Shown: positions 24,123-34,351 of the stretch, one piece after another
Layout: the number at the start of each line of letters is the position of its first letter
Position numbering within the stretch: the stretch's first letter is position 1
DNA from: Trissonchulus latispiculum
Lineage: Eukaryota > Nematoda > Enoplea > Enoplida > Ironidae
DNA: 64,000 bases
Assembly: GCA_030248195.1 (NCBI GenBank)
Contig: JASAND010010731.1
Location: forward strand, 23,914-87,913
Reading direction: 5' to 3'
Made by a program: the position numbers and the translations under genes
Notes under the pieces: generated by a model
What the model saw: only the letters and a program-made list of their open reading frames with translations
What the model was told of the DNA's origin: nothing
Database searches by the model: none

Positions 24123-24470
24123 CTGGCTTGCACCAACCATTTTTAACTCGGTGTTAACAAGAGATAACCCGCAGTTAGACCGTTGCACCAAATTAGGTTA
24201 ACGTAACTCGGTGTTAAACACCAAAAGTTAACCCTCAGCGGGAGTAGGGTTAACCCTTATAGCGCCACTATTTCTAAGGATATTACTATTATTTTTATTG
24301 CTTAAATATTGCTTAATTAAATTCTATGGTAGAATATAGGTACTGAGTGACAATTGCATAAATGAGTGACCTTAGAACGATTCGGAAAAAGCTTCCACAA
24401 ATTTCTCAATTCCGTTCAAAAACATTACTTTGAAATCCGTTTTCAAAATTAATTCTGTATGTTACGTAGG
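24123..24470 (+). mobile_element. Truncated GGCTTGCACCA-family TIR element
   Basis: The left end CTGGCTTGCACCAACC and the following AACTCGGTGTTAAC repeats match, in reverse orientation, the right end of 33171-33922. The match fades near 24440-24480 and no partner end is present, so this is a half element. Confidence 0.75.
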
Positions 24471-24559
24471 TATCGTTACTCATGTTGTATAATGCATTTT
24501 TTGTGTATCTATAATTAATTAGGTTCAGTTTTCGCCAGATGGTATCTAACGATATCAAG

Positions 24560-25333
24560 GGTTTCGAATGAAAATTTAGCCTAATTTGTTTGTAGTCTTT
24601 TGGAGTATGAGATTATTGTAAGTACGTGTATTTGTTAGGATATTCTTTGTTTTGTACCGTGTATAGCTTAGCTAAAAATATTTTTGTCTTTACTGGTATG
24701 AATTGTTTAGCTAGGACAATTATTTTTTGCTCGCGTATTGTATAGATGTTTAGATAGGAATTTGTTTTGTTTGTTTTTGTATCATTGCTGTAGTTAGGAC
24801 TTCGTACAGTAGTTAATTGTTTCATGTAAATTTTATATTTGCTTAATGTATAATTGTGACTTTGTGTGACTGAGTGTGTAAGTGATTGACCGGTCATTGT
24901 TGTATACGTGATTGATTGATTGATTGCTTATTGTATTTTGTCTATTTGTGGTTTTATATTCTGTGGTTTATTGTTTTTATGATGGTATCATTTCGAATTG
25001 TCAATCCTATTGAGTCCTTTTTCTGAGAACCTTTTTAATAGTCTTGATTGAATTGTATCACTCTTATGGTACTATTTTCGTTCATGAGTACTTTTAAGTA
25101 CATATACCCCAATTTCGGTACTTGCCTGGTTCAAAGACTATTATGCTACCATTTTCTATATCAACAATTTCTATTCATTCTTGTTACGATTTTTATTACC
25201 ATGGACTTAAAAGTGCCAGGATACGCACATAACTGGTCACATGGGACGTTACTTTTGAAAACATTATTGGTAGCATTCTCTTCCCTCTTACTGCTTTTTA
25301 GCAGGCGCTAAAATTTTCTTCACCGGGGGAAGA
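24560..25333 (+). mobile_element. LTR-element 3' internal fragment (copy A)
   Basis: The last part matches the sequence before the LTR at 59249: CCATGG, GTGCCAGG-TACG, CATAACTGGTC, CATGGGA and GCAGGCGCTAAAATT occur in the same order. It ends in a purine stretch GGGGGAAGATG just before the LTR start. The upstream half is A/T-rich and non-coding. Confidence 0.65.
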
Positions 25334-25727
25334 TGTGAAGTATCACTAAAATTAAGGCGTACAAACAGTCAATGTAAGCACCCTTGTGTGTAAAGTTCAT
25401 CAGTCTCGCTAGCTAACCTGTTGATGTTAAAGTCTAGACAGTCAGTTGTTGTATGTGTCTCCGTCGTGATTAGTTGGGTTGTGCCCCATTATTAATAAAT
25501 TTATTTGTACGCCACTTGGACTTGCAGTTGGTTATGGTTTGCCGAATGATCTGATGCTGTAAGGTAACCGACGTGAATTAGATTAGGTAAGGTACACTCA
25601 GCCGGATTAGATATTAGGCCACGGCGAATCCAACCTGCAATCGTCCCGCCATTCATAATTCAGGTCTAGTCCAGGCAGTTGGCCTGAATTTAACATAATA
25701 AATCAAACTAATCAAACTACTTGCAAC
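25334..25727 (+). mobile_element. LTR-like sequence (copy A)
   Basis: It starts TGTGAAGTATCAC directly after a purine-rich tract and contains AATAAATTTATTTG (about 25494). It shares later segments with the LTR at 59249, such as CCTG-AATCG and CAGGTC-AGTCCAGGCAG. No primer-binding site follows; a truncated MITE begins at 25728. The right boundary is therefore uncertain. Confidence 0.6.
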
Positions 25728-26212
25728 TCAAAGTTTGCACCATTATTACTCATTCATAACTTGGAGTAAAGAAGCCATTTTTATATCAAAATGTAACTTG
25801 ATAATTTGTCCCTGTGAGACCTTCAGATCGATGCCCTTAGTTTGATTTTACTGCTTGCGTAGTTCAAGAAATGTTAGATTATTTGATTTCTGCAAAAAAT
25901 GACAAGTTTTCGACGCCAAAACAAGAAAATCGGCTATATATCACGTTTTGAGAAAAGCTAGAAGCTTGCTTTAAAAAGCAAAAATGTGAAACTCAATGAG
26001 ATCTTTCGAATGCATACAGTCATAATTGTGTAGCTGCTGCCAAACTTTCAGAAATTGGGAAAACCCGCCCTGACCAGTAATCTCGAACTTTTGAATCGGG
26101 ATTGCGCGGAGGGTGTTAGAACGCTAAAAGAACTTATTTCGGAAAGTTTCATCAAATTTCATCTTGATTTACGCCGTCAAACAACAATATGTGCCCAAAA
26201 GGAATCACCACC
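25728..26212 (+). mobile_element. Truncated, internally deleted copy of the 980 bp TTAA element
   Basis: It starts inside the family sequence (AAAGTTTGCACCATTATTAC), lacks the left terminus and a central segment, and ends in GGAATCACCACC followed by TTAA. Complete copies lie at 39163-40142 and 61781-62760. Confidence 0.85.
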
Positions 26213-27010
26213 TTAACATGAAAGCATATGCGGAGATAACAGATTTCAGATTAGTGCCCAACGCCCCTAAAAACCCCTATATGCAAGTGTTCATTCAGCA
26301 AAAGATTTTAAAAAAGAATTTTCGGTTCCCCTTGGTCCCCTATGTTCAAGCTATAATTTAAGTATTTTACTTTTAAAATTTTAAAATTTTTAATTTTTGA
26401 TTTTATCAGCCACCAGTCGTACATGCACCCATGCCAAATTTCAAAGTTATTGGTCAAAAAATCAAAAGTTAGGGCTGGGGGCAAAGCGCAAAAGATCCGA
26501 ATATTTTTAGGTTTAATTTTAAACAGAAAGCCACATAAATTTGCTTTAATATTTGGCATTTGGCAAGCTGTTTACACAGTCAGCTTTGAAGACTACTACG
26601 GTTAAGCCAAAACTTAGATTAGTCAGAGTCTTTTGTATTAGGAGGCCACGTAATGTTACTGTAAAACCGATGAGTAAAACCGATAACTTATACCTCCAGG
26701 AAGATTCTTTTAACGAAGAACTTTATTCCTGATCGTTCCTTGGTTTCCTTCCTAGTTTGATTTATTACGTCAGAACGTATATAATATTATGTCTGTCGGT
26801 CTGTCAGTTTTTACACATGTAATCCATTTGATTTTCTCTAATTTGTGATAAATTACTCAATTAAACGCAACCGTGATATAAACCTTATTATATGCGCCTT
26901 TACGTAGTATATTACTCTTGATGGAACAACCGCTGGTATTGCAACCGTATGAACGTGAAAGGACATAAAATTAGATTATATGCAACTATAATTTTCCCAT
27001 AATGAGCCTA
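26213..27010. other. Intergenic A/T-rich sequence, no gene seen
   Basis: Neither strand has a long frame or recognisable exon. Locally A/T-rich short palindromes occur near 26370-26400. No element ends could be defined. Confidence 0.35.
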
Positions 27011-27012
27011 AT

Positions 27013-27145
27013 GTGAGTGCATTTTCCAAATATTGCGCGTCATGCCCGTGCACTTTCCATATGCGCGTAGTGTGAGTGCATTTTCCTAACAGTGCGCGTC
27101 ACACCCGTGCACTTTCCATATGCGCGTAGTGTGAGTGCATTTTAT
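27013..27145 (+). repeat. Tandem repeat, ~61 bp, 2.3 copies
   Basis: GTGAGTGCATTTTCC, then a GCGCGTCA block, then CGTGCACTTTCCATATGCGC repeats twice and begins a third time before the GC-rich minisatellite. Confidence 0.8.
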
Positions 27146-27149
27146 AAAT

Positions 27150-27290
27150 ACGCGGCCCGGCCCGGCCCGGGCCCGGCCCCAAGCCCCGGCCCCGTTACAC
27201 GGCCTCGGCCCCGGCCCCGTTACATGGCCCCGGCCCCGGCCCTGTTACACGGCTCCGGCGGCCCCGACGGCCCCAGCGTCCCCAGACTCC
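27150..27290 (+). repeat. GC-rich minisatellite (GGCCCCG / GTTACACGG)
   Basis: Runs of GGCCCCGGCCCCGTTACA are repeated imperfectly. The same motif, complemented, fills 28840-29050. It lies in the intergenic region between two otherwise A/T-rich stretches. Confidence 0.8.
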
Positions 27291-28519
27291 ATTTAACAGC
27301 CTTTTGCTTACCCCTTGCAAGACTATTGGCAATATACCTCATACTGGCAGTCTTTATGCTTCATTCGGATCCTATGTTTAGTACATTGTGAGTCATTTCT
27401 CTATTCAGAAGTCCTATCTTCAGCAGTTCAACACAGCTTAGGCAAGATTTTTGTGCTCAAATTATTTAAATTAGGTTTATACAATATTTAAGCAGCAGAA
27501 CTGACAGCCCACACGCAGTCAAGCGATTGCGGAGTTTTGAGCACCAGTGTTGCTTAGGAGCTACACATAGGTGCATTGGGTTTAGCGTTTGACAGGCGAA
27601 TCATGAAATTACAATAAATGTTTGGCTTTTCCATAATTTGGAATGAAGTAGGAAGAACGTAGGTTGTATTGCTGAACCAAATACTGTAATTGTGCTATTT
27701 TGTTATTTTGTATGCTAAGGAAGGGAAGACTAGCGCCTGCTAAGAAATCAGAAACCTTTACTCAGGTATTTAAAAAATAATTTCAGTTCGATATCAAAAG
27801 AAATAACTAGTGACAAGTCAATCATTTCGCGATCGTTTCGCGCAAAATAATAATCTAAAATTGGTTTTCTAATTTTAATTTGTCAATAGTTCAAAATAAG
27901 TTTGCAGTATACGCTTTGATTTCTTTACAATACAACATTATCTTGCGACATTAACTCCTATTTGACTAGTGAAACTAACGAAATATCAACAAACGGAATT
28001 GAGATTAGTTTTCTAAATAGATCAGAGTCGAACTTTAACTTTCCTATCTATCAACTTTACTAAGCAAACCTTGCTGAAATGGAAACAAAAAGCTTCTGGT
28101 TCGATCAAAAAAACTGGAATATCTCTAAGTCTAAATTTAATATAGTATATATTATTATATTTTATTTAAATTAATTTATTTAGCAATAATAGTATTTATT
28201 TAAATATCTAATTATACATTCAAAATAACTAACAGAAAATAGGGAACGTGAAGCAATGTAAAACAGAAAGCTTTTTAATTTCGAAAGTTTACAGGAATTA
28301 CTGAATTATTATTAATTTTAATTAATTAGATAATTACAAAATGATGCGGGATTTTGAGGGATAGGATTTATCAAATTTGCGGGACTACGAGATCCCGCGG
28401 GACGGAACAAGCAAATTTAGTTCGGGGCCGGAGGGGCGGGCCGAAAAATTTCGTCCCGCGTCCATCTGTGGCTGGCACAACGTCACGTTACAGAGAATTG
28501 TGTGCTGGGCTACATATAC
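27291..28519. other. Intergenic, no gene seen
   Basis: A/T-rich sequence with no supported exon. A short GC-rich segment at 28380-28490 contains GGGGCCGGAGGGGCGGGCC and GATCCCGCGGGAC, which looks like part of another GC-rich element, but its ends could not be matched. Confidence 0.35.
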
Positions 28520-28766
28520 TAGTGATGTTTCAGCACCTGAAACTTAAACTGAAACTGAAATTTATTTGGATGAGACCTGAAACTGAATCTGAATTTGAAG
28601 TTCCTGTGAACAACCGTCTGAAACTGAAAATCAAATAAAATGAGACCTGAAACGGAAACTGAAAATCAGATAAAATTAGTCCTGAAACTGAAACTGAATT
28701 TGAATCTGAAATTCCGACGAGCAACCGCCTGAAACTGAAATAAAAAGGCTGCCTGAAATATCACTA
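28520..28766. mobile_element. hAT-like MITE rich in CTGAAACTGAAA
   Basis: The ends TAGTGATGTTTCAG and (reverse) TAGTGATATTTCAG are flanked by ACATATAC and CTATATAC, 8 bp with two mismatches. The interior is repeated CTGAAACTGAAA. A related half occurs near 31720-31830. Confidence 0.7.
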
Positions 28767-28839
28767 CTATATACGCAAAGAAATAGCCATATGCACAGCA
28801 GAAAATATATAATAAAGTGTGTTATATACATCCTGACGG

Positions 28840-29050
28840 CCCGACGGGGCCCACGGGGCCGCCGGGGCTTACGGGGCCGTCGGGGCCCACGGGGCCGCCG
28901 GGGCCGTGTAACGGGCCCGGGCCCCAAAGTCGACGGGGCCGGGCCGGGGCCGGGCCGTTAAAAAATTTTGCGGGGCCGGGCCGAAACGGGGCCGGCCCGG
29001 CCCCGGCTCGGCCCGGGCCTCGGCCCCGTTACACGGCCCCGGCGCAACCC
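28840..29050 (+). repeat. GC-rich minisatellite (ACGGGGCCG)
   Basis: Repeated GACGGGGCC, CACGGGGCC and CCGGGGCCG units. On the plus strand this reads as Gly-Pro-rich triplets resembling collagen, but that follows from the base composition. Confidence 0.85.
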
Positions 29051-29239
29051 TACGTAGGATACGACTTCTGAACAATGGTTTTTTCAATCATTCAACAACG
29101 TCGAGCCGATATACTTTGACTGAACCTCCACATATTTTGAGAGTCAGACAGCTCCAAAACTGAAATAAAACAGACAGTATGCCAATTATTGTGTTGTCTT
29201 ATCGACGATTGGTGGACTACGAAATCAATTCAAGACGAG

Positions 29240-31368
29240 TAGTGTTGTGCACCGGCCCTGTCTAGACCGTCTAGTCCAGCCAGAGTGGGCCGGCCGGCCG
29301 ACGGCCGCCGGCAGAGAACAGGCCAGCCGGCCGGCCGGCCTACCAGATAGAGTTGGGACCGGTTCCATTAGAACCGGTTGGAACCGGAACCGGAACCGGA
29401 ACCGGAACCGAACCGGAAGGAAATTTAGAACCGGAACCGGAACCGGAACCGGTAGAATTTGGAACCGGCCGGTTCCACTCTTAAAAATGGACTTGAACTA
29501 ATTTTTGCAGGAGTTTAAATTTTGCAAAAGCTGGAATTTGTGGTTGCCATTCAGTGTTGCCATTCATTCATATTATCTTTTTCAAACTACTGACTGAAAT
29601 TGAAACTAAAGATCTAGTTTGAACTGAAACTAAACAAATTTAGACCTGAAGGCGAAATATGTAGGATGAGACTGATAATAATTAAGAATTTCAAACTAAA
29701 CGTGAAATGAAGGTACAATTATTGGCACTGAAACTGAAAGTCCATAGAATAAATTTAGAGCCTAAACTTGAAACGACATAGATTCAGCTTCCACTGAAGG
29801 TGACACAAACTCCCCGCTTCCCCTTTTCAGGTGATCGAGGCACGTTTCAGCTTTCGCTGAATCCGAGGCAAAGAATTAAGAGAAATGTCAAATATTTCTT
29901 TGACTGAACATTAGTGACATTATCCCGTCTGAGTTAAGACAAAAATTAAATGTTAAACATACTTGAAAAATTAGGAACATGTATTGCAAGGGAAAAATTC
30001 TACTTCCTTTATTCTGGAATTTCGTAATTTTTTGTTTTCATGCTTCTGATTTTTCAAATTTTGTTAAGTAATTTTGTGTGTCTCACAAAATGCAGTTGTG
30101 AAAATGTCTCTAAATTAATTTTAACGAATTTTTAAAATTTTCTGTTCTAAAATTCCAATTGTAATTGATGAAAGACGGGCACTTTCGTTCAGACGTGACC
30201 GATACGGACGCCGAATGAAAACTTTAACCAGCTTACATATCTGAATATTAACCTCATAGAAAAAATGAGAGCCCGATGGGATGTAGTGGGAAATTGAGTA
30301 TATCTTCTCAAAAAATTGGTAAATGGAAGGTGGTGTTGTCAGCAAGCAAGATTGAAGCAATATTTTTTAAAAAATGTAGTAAATTTTACAGGAGTAGAAA
30401 ACTTCGAAATTTGAGTACTTAATTTCTAATTTTTAAGCAATCGGCATCTGAGACGAAAGTCAAAGTTCAAGTAATGAACAGCCTGTAGAAGTAATCTGTT
30501 AGCTATTTCGTTTAATCAAGCGACTGTACATTTCTTCGTTAAATATAACTTTAATATATATGTTCTTCTTTCCAATTTGGCTTTCAGCTTTTAAATATTT
30601 TAAATGCATTTAAATTTTTTGGAAACTATTTGCTGCTTTAGAGACACTGTACTCTTTTTAAAGAAATAAAAAATTTAAGCCCCAGTATATCTCAATTCTC
30701 AGCACGTTTTACTGAAACGTTGTGCAGTTTTACAAGATTCTGTTCACAAGGCGCTGTCTGCATGTAGATGCACAGTAGAATCTCACCGTTAATTATCAAA
30801 ACAATTTGCTCGACCATAATTAATTAATTTTTTTAAAAGTTTTAATGTATGTTGTGCATATAGTAACAACATTTGTAATGGAGCAAACTCAAACTAAGGC
30901 AAAAACTTTAAAATTCAAAGTCAACAAAAACCCAGTTGGTTATTATCGCATTACCTATTCCAATTGTTTTGCAATATTGGTTTATAATTTTGATTGTATA
31001 ACCCTTGCTGGGAGCCTGCATCCAATATTAAATAATGTTAAAATGTAACTACGAATTTTGTACTTGGAACCGGGAACCGGAAGCTAGAACCGGAACCGGA
31101 ACCGGAACCGGAACCGGAACCGGTACTCTAGAACCGGAACCGGAACCGGTTTTGAAAATTGGAACCGGTCCCAACTCTACTACCAGATACAGGCCGGCCG
31201 GTGACAGTTTTTGCGGCTTATCGCCTTAAACGTGGCCTACAAAATTGTCTTATACTGTTTTTCTTATTTGTATTTTGTATAGCCGGCAAAAAGTGGCACC
31301 GGTAGGCCGGCCAGCGTCGCGAGCTTGGCCGACCGACACACGAAAAATTGGGCCGGTGAACAACATCA
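29240..31368. mobile_element. Outer hAT-type element, 8 bp TSD, split by a nested element
   Basis: The ends TAGTGTTGTGCACCGG and (reverse) TGATGTTGTTCACCGG match at 13 of 16 positions and are flanked by AAGACGAG (29232-29239, 31369-31376). GGCCGGCC-rich tracts lie inside both ends. Without the inner insertion and its duplicated bases the element is about 289 bp. No transposase is coded. Confidence 0.85.
29348..31179. mobile_element. Inner hAT-type element, 1,832 bp, 8 bp TSD
   Basis: The perfect 19 bp ends TAGAGTTGGGACCGGTTCC are inverted and flanked by CTACCAGA (29340-29347, 31180-31187). (GGAACC)n tracts lie inside both ends (29375-29470, 31060-31160). The 1.5 kb interior is A/T-rich, has no transposase motif and only short frames. 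It is nested in 29240-31368. Confidence 0.93.
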
Positions 31369-31599
31369 AAGACGAGTATCGATGAAAACTACTTTCAGTG
31401 CTAGGTTGAGTTTTGCTTTGATAAGGACATTAATTCGAGCCAAGCTCTAGTGCGGGGCCGCAGAATGTGAATCTGAAGCCAGTTTTCGTTCGTTAGCGTT
31501 GGTTGGTTCAGCGTTAGCGCGTTCGTTAGCTCAGTTTAAGCTTACAAATTTAGCTTATACTTGTGAAAGGTTGAAAGTAGGATTGAAAGGTGCGAAGAA

Positions 31600-31665
31600 A
31601 GGTGTCTAGGAAGGGGATCGAACCGCCAAGCTTTGACTTAAACGCTCTACCACTAAGCCAGACTA
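31600..31665 (-). other. tRNA-like sequence (A and B boxes), probably a pseudogene or SINE head
   Basis: On the minus strand TGGCTTAGTGGTAGAGCG resembles an A box and GGTTCGATCCC a B box, with GTCTGG and CTAGAC able to pair at the ends. The span is only about 60 nt, short of a normal tRNA, and the anticodon arm pairs poorly. It is therefore called tRNA-like rather than a tRNA gene. Confidence 0.45.
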
Positions 31666-31917
31666 AGACTAGATTATTTACACTGATTTCAACCCTTCTG
31701 GATTGCTGATATGTAACATACTACTGATATTTCAGGCACTGAAACTAAAACTAAAAGGTTGTACAGGTTTCAGTTTTCGTCACTGAAACTGTTACTATTT
31801 CTGGAATTTAAACTGAAACCATTTTTGTGGTGGAGCACTAAACTGAGGGGTGGTGGTGTATATATGAAGTGAAGGGTTGGGTTATGGATAGTTTCAGCCT
31901 TTGAATATGGAGCTTAG

Positions 31918-32662
31918 CTGGCTTGCACCAGTCGTGTTTAGTTTATTTATGAATAACCCTTAAACTCGTGTTTACTTAAACTCCAGTTTAAGTTTAAATT
32001 TTAATCACTTGCTCAAGTGGTGTTTAACTGCTGCTTAACTAAACTCGTGTTTAAAATTAAACACGACTTAAACATGACTTGGTCACGTTTTAGTTCCGCA
32101 AACCAATCACAATGATAAATTTGGCCAATAAAAAGTTAGAATTTTAAAATTAAACACCAGCTAAACGTGAGGTTTAAATGGGACTTCATTTAACAGAACG
32201 TTCAATAAACTTAAACCTGACGTTAAACAGGAGGTTATAAAAGAAAAAGAAAGCATCTTTTGCTTCCTCAGCATTGAATCATTTTTTTCAAAGTACTTAT
32301 TTTGAGGGTGAGCATGTACAGTCGCTACTGACAGATTAATGATGAAAAATCAAAGCAACCATTTTTCCGTCAAAACAGTAAATCAGACGGTATTAATAAA
32401 ATTATTGTGTTTACAACTTTAATGATTTCTTATTTTTTGTAGCCGACGTCAAAAACAGCAAGCAACTGTCATTTGTGCCTTAAACACGACCTTAAACCTG
32501 GTCCATCTCAAGTTTAAATTTTAAGTAGGTGGTGTTTAAATACACAAATTTTAAACTCCAGTTTAAGTTAAACTTGACTGGTGCAAGCCTACTAATGATT
32601 AAACACGAGTTTAAACTCAAGTTTACTTTAAACGGGAGATAAACACGACTGGTGCAAGCCAC
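31918..32662. mobile_element. TIR element of the GGCTTGCACCA group
   Basis: The ends GGCTTGCACCAGTCGTG are inverted and near-perfect. The arms repeat GTGTTTAA and TTAAACTC motifs, giving many alternative hairpins. It lies just beyond the TAF6 polyadenylation signal. No clear target duplication was found. Confidence 0.8.
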
Positions 32663-32730
32663 CTCTTGTCTGTCTATTACGCATTATGGATTTGCGCACT
32701 CTTGATGAGCTGGCCTAAACGAATAACCAC

Positions 32731-32736
32731 TTTATT
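32731..32736 (-). promoter_or_regulatory. TAF6 polyadenylation signal AATAAA
   Basis: AATAAA on the minus strand starts 25 nt after the TAF6 stop codon, implying a very short 3' UTR. The position relative to the stop is the only support. Confidence 0.6.
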
Positions 32737-32760
32737 TGTCGAATGGACAAAAATATACTG

Positions 32761-34351
32761 TTAACTATTATAATCAAATATGACACTAGCAGGTGAACTG
32801 GCAGCCGTGCTGCTAGGTGAAGCACTTCTAGAGTTCAGTTTAACCATATACAGTCTATTCCCGCCAGGACCGGTAACCGGCGTAACACTTCGTTCGTCTG
32901 TGGAAATAGGAACGGCCATTCCGCCAGCAAATCGAGACGCCGCTGGGGATATCGCACCGCCGCTCTGACGACTGTCACTCTTCAGCACAACCAATCGCTG
33001 CGTCGGGTTAGCTTGACTCTGGGACTGGACAACTGTAACGTTCCCTCCGCCACTGTATCTAGGCTAAAAATAACCAATATAATTGTCAATGAAAACAAAG
33101 GACAGGGCACGTTTAGCTGTAAAGCGTGAGTAGAATAGCGCGAGAATAGAGAAGAAGTAATCAACTAACGCTCGTTTGCACCAAATAAGATTAAAGTTAA
33201 GGTTAACACCGAGTTAACCCTGAGTGCAGCAGGTTACAGAACACCGAGTTAACCTTATGGTCAAGGTTAATCCTAACCCTCTGCACCAACGCTTTTCAGC
33301 TCAGGGTTACGAAACCTGAAGGTTAACACCGAGTTAACTTTTAACAGAGGGTTAGCCAATCCGTAGAGAGCCAGAAACAGTTTCCATCCAATCGGGAAGC
33401 GGTTATAGCCATTCATTTAACTCGGTGTTATCGGCTGGAGAATAAGGTTAACAGAATACTTTCTTGTACTAGACTTGATAAAATGAAATACAATGAGCTG
33501 GAAGGGCACTGTAAAATTAATTCCCTGTAAACCTTACCTCAATGTCCTTTCTGAAAGGAACCTTCGTTTCAAGAGTCATCATAGCTGGGTCAAAGCAATT
33601 TTTGAGGAATTGAGAAATTTGTGGAAGCTTTTCCGAATCGTCCTAACCACTCATTTATTGAATTATCACTCAGTACCTATATTTTACCGTAGAATTTAAT
33701 TCAGCAATAAAAATAACAGTAATATCCTTAGAAATAGTGTCGCTATAAGGGTTAACCCTACTCCTGCTGAGGGTTAACTTTTTGGTGTTTAACACCGAGT
33801 TAACCTTAAGGTTAACACCGAGTTACGTTAACCTAATTTGGTGCAACGGTCTAACTGCGAGTTATCTCTTGTTAACACCGAGTTAACGTAACACCGAGTT
33901 AAAAATGGTTGGTGCAAGCCAGTGTAAAAGATCGTTGGTTGGAGAGACGTCGCAGTTGCATGACTAAAATTTACTTGCGGACGATCTATTAAAATTTCAC
34001 AATCAGAGAAGGAATAGCCTGATGCAAAGAAATGCACGCTGTAAATGCAGTCGCAGACATCTACTAGTTATATTAGACGACTAGACGAGATCTAATGTAC
34101 AGGGATTCTTTAAATTTCAAAAAGCAAAGACCACCCACATGTCCCATGTTGCCAGGGAAACGAGAAAGAGGCGTCAGCGAGGAAGAGTGAGGAACGGAGC
34201 TACCTGAGCTGGACGAGGCAGGCATGGCGCCACCCGGTCTGGACAGGAGGGTGGGATACAGTTCTGGACCCAAATAGGGACCCAGCAGAGTCATCGCCTC
34301 AGGCTCAGGTGGCAGACCACCCTGACTGCGGAAATAGTGAGTCAACAGTTT
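32761..34351 (-). CDS. TAF6: TAF6 exons 12-13: C-terminal tail
   Basis: Exon 12 starts [10 protein letters not shown], continues [12 protein letters not shown] and becomes Ser/Pro-rich. Exon 13 (101 codons with the stop) is Ser/Gly/Ala-rich low complexity ending VIFDYNS. The tail is divergent in the family, so support comes mainly from reading-frame continuity. The last intron contains the TIR element 33171-33922. Confidence 0.82.

Noticed and set aside
28817..29071. Collagen-like Gly-Pro-rich frame
   Set aside because: It is a translation of the ACGGGGCCG minisatellite; no signal peptide, splice context or non-repeat part supports a gene.
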